From Acidobacteriaceae bacterium KBS 83 (GTDB lineage: Bacteria > Acidobacteriota > Terriglobia > Terriglobales > Acidobacteriaceae): a DNA stretch of 64,000 nucleotides. Positions 18,994 through 28,080 of this stretch are shown here, piece by piece (position 1 is the first letter of the stretch; each line of letters opens with the position of its first letter). The position numbers and the translations under genes were made by a program. Under the pieces are notes generated by a model. That model worked only from the letters and a program-made list of their open reading frames with translations. It had not been told where the DNA came from and did no database searches. Location: the NCBI GenBank assembly GCA_000381585.1, contig KB906740.1, positions 124,001-188,000 on the forward strand, in the 5' to 3' direction.

Positions 18994-20078
18994 ACCTTGC
19001 CATTCTCCGGGGGAAGGAAGAGAGAGGAAAGGAATTTGACTCCGAGTGGAAACTGGGCGGGCTCGCCGTGCGCCGGTGGGGGAAAGAACTTTGTCAGCGC
19101 AGCACGTGGATCCTCGCGCACCAGGTCAATCATGGCGACCCGGTGCACACAGGAGACGGTGCAATAGGGAGCGCACGGCTTCTTGCTCCAATATTCACGT
19201 TCCAGGTCCTCCGCGGTGTACTTTTCCAGCGGGATGGCGGGATATCCGCGCTGTTGCGAACAGTAGTGGACAAGGCCATCTTCGCAGATATAGAGATACC
19301 GGCTTCCCGCGCGGCATTGCCAATCATTCGGCTGGCCGGACACAAGGTTCCTTTGAAAAAGGTTGTCGTACGCGAATGCCCAGAAGCCCGGCTTTCGCTC
19401 CTTTTGTATCTGCTCGTAGACGGTTCGGTCCGCATCCGGCAGCGGCCGTAGTTGTCCGCCGCCATCGTGAATGGCGCCGACAGTCGTCTCAAAGCCCAAT
19501 TCCAGAGCACGCCGCGTAATCACGAGTGCATCTTGGGGATGCTCCACGCCAGCTCCGACAACGGAATTGATGCTTACATCGAAGTCGGCATACTCCCGTA
19601 GCCACTCCAGCTTCTTGTCCAGCACCTTCAGACTCTTTTTCGAGATCTCATCGGGCAACACGTTATCGATGCTGATCTGCAGGTGCTCCAGGCCCGCTCG
19701 GTTCAACTGGCGAATACGCTCCGGGCTTAGAAGAATTCCGTTCGTGATGAGAGTGGCAATGCGGCGATGACTACGGATACGCTGGATCAACTCGTCAAGG
19801 TCGGGATGCAGAAGAGGTTCACCCCCGCTGAAGGTGATGATCTCCGTTCCCAGAGCGGAGAGAAGATCGATGCGACGCAGCATCTCGGCTGTCGGCACGT
19901 GAACCGAGACTTTGTCGTACTCGTTGCAATACGCGCAAGCAAGATTGCAGCGCCGGACCGGAATGATATGGGCGAGGATGGGATGATCGCGTGACTTGAG
20001 TGCGCGAGCAATCATCCGGGCCTGATGAAAGCGGCGGCCCAATGAATGAATTTTCCTCAAGGGTGAGGCAAGCGTCAT
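18933..20078 (-). CDS. Radical SAM enzyme with Cys-rich C-terminal (SPASM/twitch-like) region
   Basis: The protein has 381 aa. The [4Fe-4S]-SAM motif CNLACAYC gives Cys44, Cys48 and Cys51, followed by the SGGEP motif at 84-88 and a strand near 130 (HLQISIDNV), the standard radical SAM barrel. The C-terminal third has further cysteines (WQCRAGSRYLYICEDG, HYCSQQRG, then PCAPYCTVSCVHR) that could bind an auxiliary cluster, as in SPASM or twitch enzymes. The substrate is unknown. HpnH-like and peptide-modifying subfamilies share this layout and cannot be separated here. It follows the GT87 gene on the same strand after 87 bp and overlaps the convergent PAP2 gene. Confidence 0.85.
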   Translation of the reverse strand: MTLASPLRKIHSLGRRFHQARMIARALKSRDHPILAHIIPVRRCNLACAYCNEYDKVSVHVPTAEMLRRIDLLSALGTEIITFSGGEPLLHPDLDELIQRIRSHRRIATLITNGILLSPERIRQLNRAGLEHLQISIDNVLPDEISKKSLKVLDKKLEWLREYADFDVSINSVVGAGVEHPQDALVITRRALELGFETTVGAIHDGGGQLRPLPDADRTVYEQIQKERKPGFWAFAYDNLFQRNLVSGQPNDWQCRAGSRYLYICEDGLVHYCSQQRGYPAIPLEKYTAEDLEREYWSKKPCAPYCTVSCVHRVAMIDLVREDPRAALTKFFPPPAHGEPAQFPLGVKFLSSLFLPPENGKVQSRATKAMAGAVKTVLGIR

Positions 20079-20165
20079 GTGGACCTCTCAAAGCTCAAAG
20101 AGAGACCGGCGAATCCAGTCTATGCCGGTGTGCCCAATGCCAGACGTACTTCTGCCACGTCCTCT

Positions 20166-21695
20166 TCATACGGTGCTATCCGCAAGGACGCTTCGTCTCT
20201 CACCGGATGCTTCAGTGCCGGATGACTCTGGCCGATGTCGAAATGCAAGCACCACCAGGATGACGATCACCGCCTGAGGCGCCAGTAGCGCTATCGAGAT
20301 CAGCCTTGGATCCGGATTCAACAGCGGTATCGCGGCATTCAGCACTACCCACGCCAGAAGCATGACGCACAGCCTCTTCATCGTGGGCGAAAGAGTAGCC
20401 GTCAGGAGCGTAAGAAGCCACACGGCGGGTATGACCCCATACCCAGGCAGGAATGGACTGCGTAATGACGCAACTATCAAAATCGCGAGCCAGAGAATCG
20501 GTTGCTCGTCTCGATGGCGTCTCTGTCTGGCGAGGATGATCGTGGCCGCCAGAACAATCGGTGTATAAATCCAGCCGACGATTCTCATTGCCGCAAATGA
20601 TGTGCCGGGCAGACCAAATAACTGGAGTTTGAAGACCATCCCTGGGACGGAATAATTCTTTGCAATGGACGCCGGGTTGCGAAAAGCCGGGAACGCCTCA
20701 CCTCCCAGCAATCGGGGCAGTTGATGAAGGAACGCATGATACGGCGCCCAGCCGGTGTCCAGCAGGGAGATAACAACCAGCGCAGTAGAAAGGCCCACGG
20801 TCCACTCAAGTGCGCGCCACCGCCGCCGCACCAGGAGATACACGATGAGCATGCCCGGGAATATCTTGCTCAGCGTGGCATAGGCCAATAGCGCGCCGCC
20901 GCTCAGATACCGGCCCCGGGCGAGGAACACCATCGCAAGCATTGCGAGCGCGATGACCATTGCCTGCAGATTGCCGATTTGCAATGTACTGATTGTGTGA
21001 TCGGAGGCGAATACGAGCGGCGAAAGCAGCAACGCACGCGTGCCCGCAAATGGTCCCATGATCCGGGCAACGACAAGTAGCCCGCTAAGCACTACGGCAC
21101 CATTGAGCGCAAACCAGACCATACGAAAGTGAAGAAAGTCCGGTGCCGGCACCGCCAGCGCACGAGGCAGTATCAGAAACGGCGGCGGATATTCGTAGAC
21201 ATCGATGTTGAACGGCTCAATGCGCTTCGGCTTCCGGATAGCCTCTGGCTTCTCCGATGGCAACGAATACAGGTCATCGCTGTAGATATTCGTCACTTGC
21301 GGCGCCGATCGGGCCGCCACGAAGTAGGCAGATACGCAGGAGTGCGCGGTAACGAGGCCGGGCCCGCGCAACGGACCCATGGCATAGCCGGCCGCCGCTG
21401 GGTTGACGATGAAGACGCACAACCGAGCCAACTGGGCGAGCGCGGCAATCGTAGCCAATCCTGAGACGACCTTCAGAGGACGGGAGGTTGCATTGTCCTT
21501 GAATGGAAGAAGAGAGCGCCGCCAAAAAAGCCACGCAACGAATACCGCGACGCCTGCCGGGACTAGGACCGCAGCCAGAACTGACCTTGTCACACCCACT
21601 GTTCCCGCAAACGCAAAAATTGCAAACGCGCAAGCGATCGACAGAGCAATCAGCGCGCGCTCTGTGCGTTGTTCTTTGGGAACTTCTGTGGTCAT
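20166..21695 (-). CDS. GT87-family (DUF2029) integral membrane glycosyltransferase
   Basis: The 509-aa protein has about ten to twelve hydrophobic helices and a periplasmic loop rich in Tyr/Pro (residues ~125-180, NIDVYEYPPPFLILPRALA). That loop resembles the region of polyprenol-phosphate-mannose-dependent mannosyltransferases of the GT-C fold. An acidic motif in the first loop (ATNIYSDDLYSL region) may hold the catalytic Asp. GT87 enzymes transfer sugars from lipid-phosphate donors outside the membrane. A GGAG sits ahead of the ATG. It lies upstream of the radical SAM gene on the same strand, with 87 bp between them. The product is unknown. Confidence 0.8.
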   Translation of the reverse strand: MTTEVPKEQRTERALIALSIACAFAIFAFAGTVGVTRSVLAAVLVPAGVAVFVAWLFWRRSLLPFKDNATSRPLKVVSGLATIAALAQLARLCVFIVNPAAAGYAMGPLRGPGLVTAHSCVSAYFVAARSAPQVTNIYSDDLYSLPSEKPEAIRKPKRIEPFNIDVYEYPPPFLILPRALAVPAPDFLHFRMVWFALNGAVVLSGLLVVARIMGPFAGTRALLLSPLVFASDHTISTLQIGNLQAMVIALAMLAMVFLARGRYLSGGALLAYATLSKIFPGMLIVYLLVRRRWRALEWTVGLSTALVVISLLDTGWAPYHAFLHQLPRLLGGEAFPAFRNPASIAKNYSVPGMVFKLQLFGLPGTSFAAMRIVGWIYTPIVLAATIILARQRRHRDEQPILWLAILIVASLRSPFLPGYGVIPAVWLLTLLTATLSPTMKRLCVMLLAWVVLNAAIPLLNPDPRLISIALLAPQAVIVILVVLAFRHRPESSGTEASGERRSVLADSTV

Positions 21696-21810
21696 GGCTT
21701 TGCGCTCCTGTTGTTGCGCTGGGCCGGATCATCTCAATGGTGGATGACGGTCACAGAGCTTACCACATCAGCGGCCTGACCTCGCAAAGCCATCCCTCTG
21801 TGAAAAGCAA

Positions 21811-21838
21811 AAGGAGCAGCGCATCCGCGCTGCTCCTT
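21811..21838 (-). terminator. Rho-independent terminator of the alpha-glucan phosphorylase gene
   Basis: A perfect 12-bp stem (AAGGAGCAGCGC paired with GCGCTGCTCCTT) closes a 4-nt loop. On the minus strand it is followed by TTTTGCTTTTC. It begins 19 bp downstream of the phosphorylase stop, so it should end that transcript. Confidence 0.88.
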
Positions 21839-21856
21839 TCTCACTGACTACGATTC

Positions 21857-23629
21857 CTATCGCGCGAAAGACTGCTCCAGCAGGTGCGCTGAATAGCTCG
21901 CCTTCTTCTCCGGGTAGTACGCATTCGAGACATACTGTTCGAGCATCCGCTGTGTGTTGAAGAACGATCCGTTCATCGCGATCGTGGTCTGCATCAGCTT
22001 CCGCCATCCCTGTTTGTCCTGGTAGTAGAGCGGCAGGATCTTCGACTCGAGCTTGTCGTACAGGCTGGCCGCTTCGTCTTCGGCGCGATCGCGGTCGTCA
22101 ATCGCCCATCCCGTCACGCCTTCAATGCAGCCTTCAATCCACCAGCCATCCAGCACGCTCAGGCTGGGGACCCCATTCAGCGCCGCCTTCATGCCGCTGG
22201 TGCCGGACGCCTCATACGGCCGCAGCGGATTGTTCAGCCACAGATCCACGCCGCCGGTAAGCAGCGCACCCAGGCGCCATTCATAGTCGGCCAGATAGAT
22301 AATGTGCAGCGACCCTGACGAGAGCCGGTGCGCCTCCTCAAAGACATGCCGGATGATCTGCTTCCCCGGTTCGTCGGCAGGGTGTGCCTTGCCCGCGTAC
22401 AGAATCTGCAGGCTGCCCGCGTTCTGTGCGATCCGCGCCAGCCGATCCGCCTCGGTAAACAGCAGATCGCCGCGCTTGTACGTAGCTACGCGGCGCGCAA
22501 ACCCGATGGTGAAGACGTCCTCGCGCAACTCGATGCCGCTGCGCTTCTTGACCTCGGCCAGCAGCACGCGCTTTCCGTCGGCATGCGCGGCCACGATCTC
22601 TTCTTGGGGAATGTCGATGGCATAGCGCAGGTGCATGTTGTCTTCGCGCCAGCGCGGCAGGTGCTTGTCGAAGGTGGCCTGCATCGCAGGCGCCGTCCAG
22701 GTGCCGGCATGGACGCCATTCGTAATCGCGGCAATGTCGTATTCCGGGAACATCTCGCGGCTGACCTTGCCATGCTGCATGGCCACGCCGTTCACGAAGC
22801 GCGAGAGCCGCAGTGCGATGTAGGTCATGTTCACCAGGCCCTCGTGACAGCCGCCGATCCGCTCGATCGTCTGCGTCGCCTCTCTGCCCAGAATGCGCTC
22901 CGACTGTTCGATGGAGAAGCGGTCATGCCCCGCCGGCACCGGGGTGTGCGTGGTAAACACGCAATGCTGGCGCACCGCGTCGAAATCGCGCTCCTGTGCA
23001 CTCGATAGCGCTCCGCCGCTCAATGTCTTTTCGAGGAGAGCCATCGTCAGCAGCGCCGCGTGCCCTTCATTCATGTGGTACACACTGATGTCGTATTCCA
23101 GCGCGTCGAGCATCCGCAGGCCGCCAATGCCGAGCACGATCTCCTGCGCCAGCCTGTAGTTCGTGTCGCCGCCGTAGAGCTGATCAGTCAGCGTCCGGTC
23201 GCGCGGATCGTTCGCCTCCAAGTCCGTATCCAGCATGTAGATGGGGATCGTGTGGCCCGTCACCCCTTCCATGTCATAGCGCCAGGCGCGAACATGCACC
23301 GGCCGGCCTTCGATGGTCACGACAACTCGCGGCTCTTCCTGTGGCAGCCGGGCTGCCGGATCCCATGGCTGCGGTTCCTCTGTCTGCTTCCCGTCCGCAT
23401 CCAGAATCTGCTTGAAGTAGCCTTTGCGGTGCACCAGCGTCACCGCCGCCAAAGGCAGTCCCATGTCCGCCGCCGACCGCAGCGTGTCGCCGGCCAGCAC
23501 CCCCAGACCGCCGCTGTAGGTGGGCATGCTGGGCTCGATCGCGATCTCCATGGAGAAATAGCCAACCATGCCTTCGCTGGCGGCCAGACGTACTGCATTC
23601 AAACTTCCAGACTTCAACCTATCGTCCAT
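21857..23629 (-). CDS. glgP: Alpha-glucan (glycogen/maltodextrin) phosphorylase, short GT35 type
   Basis: The 590-aa cytosolic enzyme releases glucose 1-phosphate from alpha-1,4-glucans. Family blocks in order: YFSMEIAIEPSMPTYSGGLG near residue 22, VYHMNEGHAAL near 220, FTTHTPVPAGHDRF near 255, ITNGVHAGTW near 325, and the PLP-binding EASGTSGMKAALNG with Lys481. This is the short 'SusP-type' phosphorylase (about 550-600 aa), not the 800-aa form. The frame is open upstream to 24127, but that part is not family-like. The ATG at 23629 follows GGAGGGAG at a suitable distance. A strong terminator follows the gene. Confidence 0.92.
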   Translation of the reverse strand: MDDRLKSGSLNAVRLAASEGMVGYFSMEIAIEPSMPTYSGGLGVLAGDTLRSAADMGLPLAAVTLVHRKGYFKQILDADGKQTEEPQPWDPAARLPQEEPRVVVTIEGRPVHVRAWRYDMEGVTGHTIPIYMLDTDLEANDPRDRTLTDQLYGGDTNYRLAQEIVLGIGGLRMLDALEYDISVYHMNEGHAALLTMALLEKTLSGGALSSAQERDFDAVRQHCVFTTHTPVPAGHDRFSIEQSERILGREATQTIERIGGCHEGLVNMTYIALRLSRFVNGVAMQHGKVSREMFPEYDIAAITNGVHAGTWTAPAMQATFDKHLPRWREDNMHLRYAIDIPQEEIVAAHADGKRVLLAEVKKRSGIELREDVFTIGFARRVATYKRGDLLFTEADRLARIAQNAGSLQILYAGKAHPADEPGKQIIRHVFEEAHRLSSGSLHIIYLADYEWRLGALLTGGVDLWLNNPLRPYEASGTSGMKAALNGVPSLSVLDGWWIEGCIEGVTGWAIDDRDRAEDEAASLYDKLESKILPLYYQDKQGWRKLMQTTIAMNGSFFNTQRMLEQYVSNAYYPEKKASYSAHLLEQSFAR

Positions 23630-23982
23630 CGAGCGAAAACTCCCTCCAGGGCCCATGTAGCGGCGCGTCAAATGCTGCCGATTCAGACAAATCGTTGCTC
23701 GTCTTGAGATGCGCAAGGGTTTGCGCAAGTCGCTTTCCCGCGAGATTTTTGGCCCTTCCCCATCCACCGGATTGGGGTGGAGTGGGCGTATTTTAACAAT
23801 CGAATCCCCCGAAGGAAATCGTTTACGTATGCGACTTCCGTGGCAATGCCTGTTGTCAAAGGGGTGACATCCATGGCACCCACTCCGATACATCACTCGC
23901 AACCCCTTGATTGGAGACACTTCTGCGTATCGTCTGCTGCTGTGGAAATGTGCATTGCGGGGGAGCACATCCGGGTTCGCGC
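23630..23982. other. Intergenic region upstream of glgP
   Basis: About 350 bp hold no credible gene. On the minus strand, TTGTTAAAAT near 23790-23800 is a possible -10 region for glgP, with a long leader that contains a CCCCATCCACC/GGGGTGG inverted repeat near 23758-23780. No riboswitch class is recognised. Confidence 0.4.
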
Positions 23983-25290
23983 TCAGTTTTCCTCCGGAAG
24001 CAGCTTCATCTGTGGCTGCAGTGCGTCGATCGCGTCCAATGTGCGCCCGGCAATCGCCTGCAGGTCCCCATTGATCCCTTCGCTCGCCTTGAGCACCAGC
24101 TCCAGCTGCTTTTCGCGCTTCGCCCATTGCCGTTCCATGAACTTTCGTTCCTGGTCCAGATCGGCCCGCATGTCAGTGAACTTCTCGGCAATCGTCTCCA
24201 CGCGATGGCGAAACTGCGCCCCGGTCAGGTAGCTGTAAACCTGCTGCGCCTTCGTCTCTTCGCCCTCGCCGGCACGCCGCACGCGCGCCAGTTCAATCAG
24301 CGCTTGTCGCAGCGCCACCGCCACGGGCAACGTGCACGCAAGACTGCTGACCCACACGCCCTCCACATGGTCAAACAAGGAGAGATCGCGCGGCAGCGTC
24401 TGCGTGGCCAGCACCGCCATCTCTGCGCCCGCCGCGCGCTGGTCGCCGCGCAGCTTCGCCAGCCATCCTTGGGACCAGTTCTGTGTGCGCTTGAATTCCC
24501 AAAGAATCGTTCCGCACGGCTGCCCCGCCGCGTCGCGTACCGTGTGTAGCAGGTCACCGCCAAACTGCCCCTTCGGCACCGGCTGGATGTCGTCCATCGG
24601 GAAGCGTGTGCGCAGCTGCTGTTCCGCCTGCGTCTCCAGCACCTCGCCCTGTGCCTGCTGCGACCCCTGCTCCGCCTTGCGCTTCAACTCGTCGATCTGC
24701 CGTCGCAGACCCTGGATCGCCTCGTCTTTGTCCCGCACCTGCAGCAGCATCTTCTCTTCTGCCTGCGACTGGGCCTGGCGCCGCACGGCGTCGAGCTCCT
24801 GCTGGACCTGCCGCTCCACCTTGAGCTCCAGCTCCCTGCGCTCATCCTCGAGCGCGCGCTTCTGGCAAAGAAACTCCGCCTCCTGCGCTTGTGCCGCCCT
24901 GAGCTTGCTGTTCAGCGATTCCAGGCGTGCCTCGCGGTCCTTCAATTCGCTGGCCTGCCGTTCGAGCTCGCCCGCCACCAGTTGTTTCGCGCGGTCAGTC
25001 TCCTCGGCCGCTACTTGCTTCCGCTCCGCTTCCAGCCGCACGCGTATTTGCTCCGCCATGCGGCGTTCCGCATCGGCCGCCTGCTTCTCGAGCTCTGCCG
25101 ATCGCGTCAGCACCTCCTGCTCTCTTCCAGCGATGGCAGCCTGCTGGTCGCGCATTTGCTGCTGGTACTTCCGCTCCACTGCGGCAATCAGCGGCGCCGC
25201 CAGTGACTCGGTCACCTTCATCTCGTAGCCGCACTGCGGGCACTCCATCGTCTGCTCGCTCGCTCTTTGACTCGTTGTCCCTTGTGTCAT
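23983..25290 (-). CDS. DUF2130 coiled-coil protein with a PD-(D/E)XK-like C-terminal core
   Basis: The protein has 435 aa. A zinc-ribbon-like start (MECPQCGYEMKV, residues 15-26) leads into about 180 residues of Glu/Gln/Arg-rich coiled coil (30-220). The C-terminal domain has the DUF2130 pattern: QFGGDLLHTV (Asp246), then GTILWEFKRTQNWSQGW (Glu265, Lys267), then KLRGDQRAAGAEMAVLAT. The D…ExK spacing after a Gly-rich turn resembles the PD-(D/E)XK nuclease fold, which is my inference. The first ATG is preceded by a GAGGCAG site. It is same-strand with the glycosyltransferase at 25328 (37 bp apart). The cellular role is not established. Confidence 0.82.
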   Translation of the reverse strand: MTQGTTSQRASEQTMECPQCGYEMKVTESLAAPLIAAVERKYQQQMRDQQAAIAGREQEVLTRSAELEKQAADAERRMAEQIRVRLEAERKQVAAEETDRAKQLVAGELERQASELKDREARLESLNSKLRAAQAQEAEFLCQKRALEDERRELELKVERQVQQELDAVRRQAQSQAEEKMLLQVRDKDEAIQGLRRQIDELKRKAEQGSQQAQGEVLETQAEQQLRTRFPMDDIQPVPKGQFGGDLLHTVRDAAGQPCGTILWEFKRTQNWSQGWLAKLRGDQRAAGAEMAVLATQTLPRDLSLFDHVEGVWVSSLACTLPVAVALRQALIELARVRRAGEGEETKAQQVYSYLTGAQFRHRVETIAEKFTDMRADLDQERKFMERQWAKREKQLELVLKASEGINGDLQAIAGRTLDAIDALQPQMKLLPEEN

Positions 25291-25327
25291 TTGGTTACTG
25301 CCTCATTTACTCGTCACATTCGCGCCA

Positions 25328-26602
25328 TCACCGTGCCTCGCGCCCAAATGCCTCCAGCGCATCGCACGCACGCGCCAACCCATCTTCATGCCGAAGCTGT
25401 TCGCCCACCTGCGCCGCGTCTTCGGCGAATCGCGGATGCCCCAGAATGCGCCAGATCCGCCGCGCCGCGCGTTCCGCCGTGTAATCCTGCCTGCGAATCA
25501 CGCCCGCTACACCCAGCCGCAGCATACGCCGCGCATTGTCCGGCTGATCATGACTATAGGGCATCACCAGCATGGGCTTGCCAGCCTGCATTGCCTGCGC
25601 CGTCGTGCCCACGCCGCCCTGGTGCACAATCAGCGACGCTCTCGGAAAAATCTTTGAGTACGGCGCATAGCGCGCCACGCAGAGATCCGGCGGTTGCATG
25701 CTCGGAACATTTCGCGGATCGGTCCCCACCAGCAGCACCGCGCGCACGCCCGCCATCCGCGCCGCCTCCGCGCTCTGCTCATAGAAGTCGCCTGCGTCCA
25801 GCACCGCCGCCGAGCCCAGGGTGAAGACCACCGGCGCCTCACCCGCCGCCAGAAACCGCTCCACTTCCACAGGCAGCTCCCGCTTGCCCGCGTCTCCGTC
25901 ATAAAACACGAAGCCAGTGATCTCCGTGTTCGGTGGCCAGTCCGGCTGTGGCTCGCCCAGCAGCGGCGAAAACATCGCCAGCACCAGCCGCGGCGCATGT
26001 TTCGCATCGAAGATCACATTCGCGCCGCGATCGAGTCCCAGGTCCGCGCGCAACTGATACACCGGCTCCGCCCAGTCGCGCGTCACCCAGCGGGCAAAAT
26101 GCTTCACCGCACGCCCGGTGGCAGGTACCGCGCTCTGCAGCCGCGCCAGCTTCGGATAGGGCGGCAGCACCGGCGCATCGTAGGCGGAAAAGAACGAGAG
26201 CGGCGCCAGCACATAGCTCGCCCAGCGAACACCGGTCACCTCCGCGACTACCGGCGCCTGGTAGGTAAGCTCGCCGGCCAGCATCAGGTCTGCCCGGCCG
26301 CCGTCTTCAACGGCAGCGCGCAGCTCTTCATAGCTCTGCCGGATCGCCGGAAACAGCACCTCGCGCAGCGTGCGCTCCGTTCCCTTGTGGATGTCCATCA
26401 GCTGGGCGACCTGCTGCGGATCTTCCGGGTTGAGCGTCGGCCCGACCTTTGCAAATTCGAGACCCAGAGGCTCAATCTTCGGCCGAAAAATCTCCGGCAC
26501 CGCCATCACCGGCACATGCCCGCGCCGCCGCATCTCCAAAGCGACACCGATCAGCGGGTGCACATCCCCCAAAGTCCCGAATGTAGTGAGAACGATCCGC
26601 AT
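25328..26602 (-). CDS. UGT/MGT-like glycosyltransferase (GT1)
   Basis: The 424-aa protein has the classic N-terminal phrase MRIVLTTFGTLGDVHPLIGVALEMRRRGH and a C-terminal nucleotide-sugar site (VHQGGVGTTAQAMQAGKPMLVMPYSHDQPDNA, around residues 325-355). This is the GT-B fold of macrolide, sterol and rhamnolipid glycosyltransferases. It would transfer a sugar from a nucleotide donor to a small lipophilic acceptor in the cytosol; the acceptor is unknown. The open frame continues to 26848, but MRIVLTT is the family start. The SD is weak. The 295 bp upstream to the next gene show no feature I can name. Confidence 0.88.
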   Translation of the reverse strand: MRIVLTTFGTLGDVHPLIGVALEMRRRGHVPVMAVPEIFRPKIEPLGLEFAKVGPTLNPEDPQQVAQLMDIHKGTERTLREVLFPAIRQSYEELRAAVEDGGRADLMLAGELTYQAPVVAEVTGVRWASYVLAPLSFFSAYDAPVLPPYPKLARLQSAVPATGRAVKHFARWVTRDWAEPVYQLRADLGLDRGANVIFDAKHAPRLVLAMFSPLLGEPQPDWPPNTEITGFVFYDGDAGKRELPVEVERFLAAGEAPVVFTLGSAAVLDAGDFYEQSAEAARMAGVRAVLLVGTDPRNVPSMQPPDLCVARYAPYSKIFPRASLIVHQGGVGTTAQAMQAGKPMLVMPYSHDQPDNARRMLRLGVAGVIRRQDYTAERAARRIWRILGHPRFAEDAAQVGEQLRHEDGLARACDALEAFGREAR

Positions 26603-26897
26603 GCCCAGCCAGCAGCTTATCGGATATGTCCCGACGGTGCCTTCGGTGCCAACCCGGTGCGAAGTCGCACCTGAACGGTCACCAGTGCAGGAACCCTCCC
26701 GGCACGGGCTTACGAAACTGAAAAGCGATTTCTCAGTACTTATTTCTTCCCATGAGTGAGCCGGTGTTTTTGCACTCCGCAATGAAACGCGCCTCTTGCA
26801 GTTACTAAATACCAAATAGCTGAAACGGAAGACTGCGCGGCCACACAATCGTACTGGGCCAGGTTACGCAAGCGTACTGAAGTAGAAGGCGAGGTAA

Positions 26898-27776
26898 ATG
26901 ATGGTGCAAGTTAGTAGTTCTGTAACTCCGCATTTGGAAACAGAAGCGGAACGTGAAGCGCTAAACAAGGTAAAGGTGAATTCGTTTAGCGTTGTCCCAG
27001 CTAAAGTGAGTCCCTATGGCACGGTAACCGCCACATGGGATGTAACGATACCGACCGACGTCCCATTCGACATCCTGCTCACACTGCACGAACAAGAGGT
27101 CGGTGCCAAAGGCAGTATGACATTCAGAATGGCGAACCAGAGCCAGAGCTTCACCCTGAGGGCTGTGATCAATGATCCACCGCTGCCATTTGCTGCCAGG
27201 ATATTGAAGACTTTGACCGTCGTTGTGAATACGACCGGTTGCGGGGATGTCCCATATCCGACGTCGGCGGTCACAGGCCTGCTGAAAGACGGAATGGACC
27301 AAGCGTTTAGCTCAGGCGATAACTTCACTCTCAACGACGGCGGATCAACTGTAACGGCGGGCGACGCTGGCCTGGTCGATATTCACGTACCACTCACCAT
27401 CGCGGTTCCCGACTGGTTCGATGCGGACATGGATGTCCATATCCAGCTGGCCATTTCCGGAGCCGATGGTCATGTGTTTGTCGCTGCTCCCGTTGTCGAC
27501 CCGCAGGTGAATTGGTCACTGTTGTCCAACCTGGCGAGCTTCGGCTGCACCGACGCGATCGGCCTCGGGATGACGAAGATATCGTACGCGTTCCTGGAAC
27601 GTATTGTGGACAACGAAGTCCGACCGACGGTGACGCAGAAGCTTGTGGACATAGTCAACCTGTCCCTCGCAACGCTGCAGAACAACGACTCGGACAAGAG
27701 GACGTTTGTGATGACAACGCTGATCTTCACGGCAGAACGAGGACTGTTGATTACTGGCTGTCCCCAGGCAGCTTGA
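26898..27776 (+). CDS. Unrecognised two-domain protein, lower GC than neighbours
   Basis: The 292-aa protein has no recognised family and no signal peptide. Residues ~25-110 look like a beta sandwich (VNSFSVVPAKVSPYGTVTAT, then a run of alternating hydrophobic strands ending FTLRAVINDPPLP), similar in style to Ig-like domains. Residues ~125-290 contain a helix-turn near TSAVTGLLKDGMDQAF, several strands (LVDIHVPLTIAVPDWFDADM) and a C-terminal helix with VRPTVTQKLVDIVNLSLATL. Four Cys residues are scattered. A GAGGTAA sits before the start. The gene and flanks are less GC-rich than neighbours, a possible sign of recent arrival. Alternative functions cannot be ranked. Confidence 0.65.
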   Translation: MMVQVSSSVTPHLETEAEREALNKVKVNSFSVVPAKVSPYGTVTATWDVTIPTDVPFDILLTLHEQEVGAKGSMTFRMANQSQSFTLRAVINDPPLPFAARILKTLTVVVNTTGCGDVPYPTSAVTGLLKDGMDQAFSSGDNFTLNDGGSTVTAGDAGLVDIHVPLTIAVPDWFDADMDVHIQLAISGADGHVFVAAPVVDPQVNWSLLSNLASFGCTDAIGLGMTKISYAFLERIVDNEVRPTVTQKLVDIVNLSLATLQNNDSDKRTFVMTTLIFTAERGLLITGCPQAA

Positions 27777-28080
27777 TTTTGAATGGATAGACAAAGCTCC
27801 GTGACGCCGAATGGCGAAACGCTGGCTGCTTCATATTCGTTACCGTATTTGTTTCCGGCAGTCGAATCTGCCAGTTTTTTTTGCTCAGCGCCAACCGATC
27901 AGCGGGTCTACCTCCCGATTGCCGCTCAGAGCGGCTTACCCGACAGCATCCTGTGCACGTGCATCAGCGCTCTGCGGCACAATCTTTGCGGCCACGCGAA
28001 TGCGGCCTTGCCTGAGGGCAACATTCTCAGAGCATGGTAGAGTGCGTTCGCGTGTGCTCTGTCGCCGCGGAGGACTCTGA
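27777..28080. other. Intergenic region before the acid phosphatase gene
   Basis: About 300 bp with no convincing gene. Short inverted repeats (GCTCAGAGC near 27925, GCGGCCAC…GCGGCC near 27990-28005) could terminate the upstream transcript, but none has a T-tract. GGAGGACTCTG just before 28081 is the ribosome site of the next gene. Confidence 0.4.
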
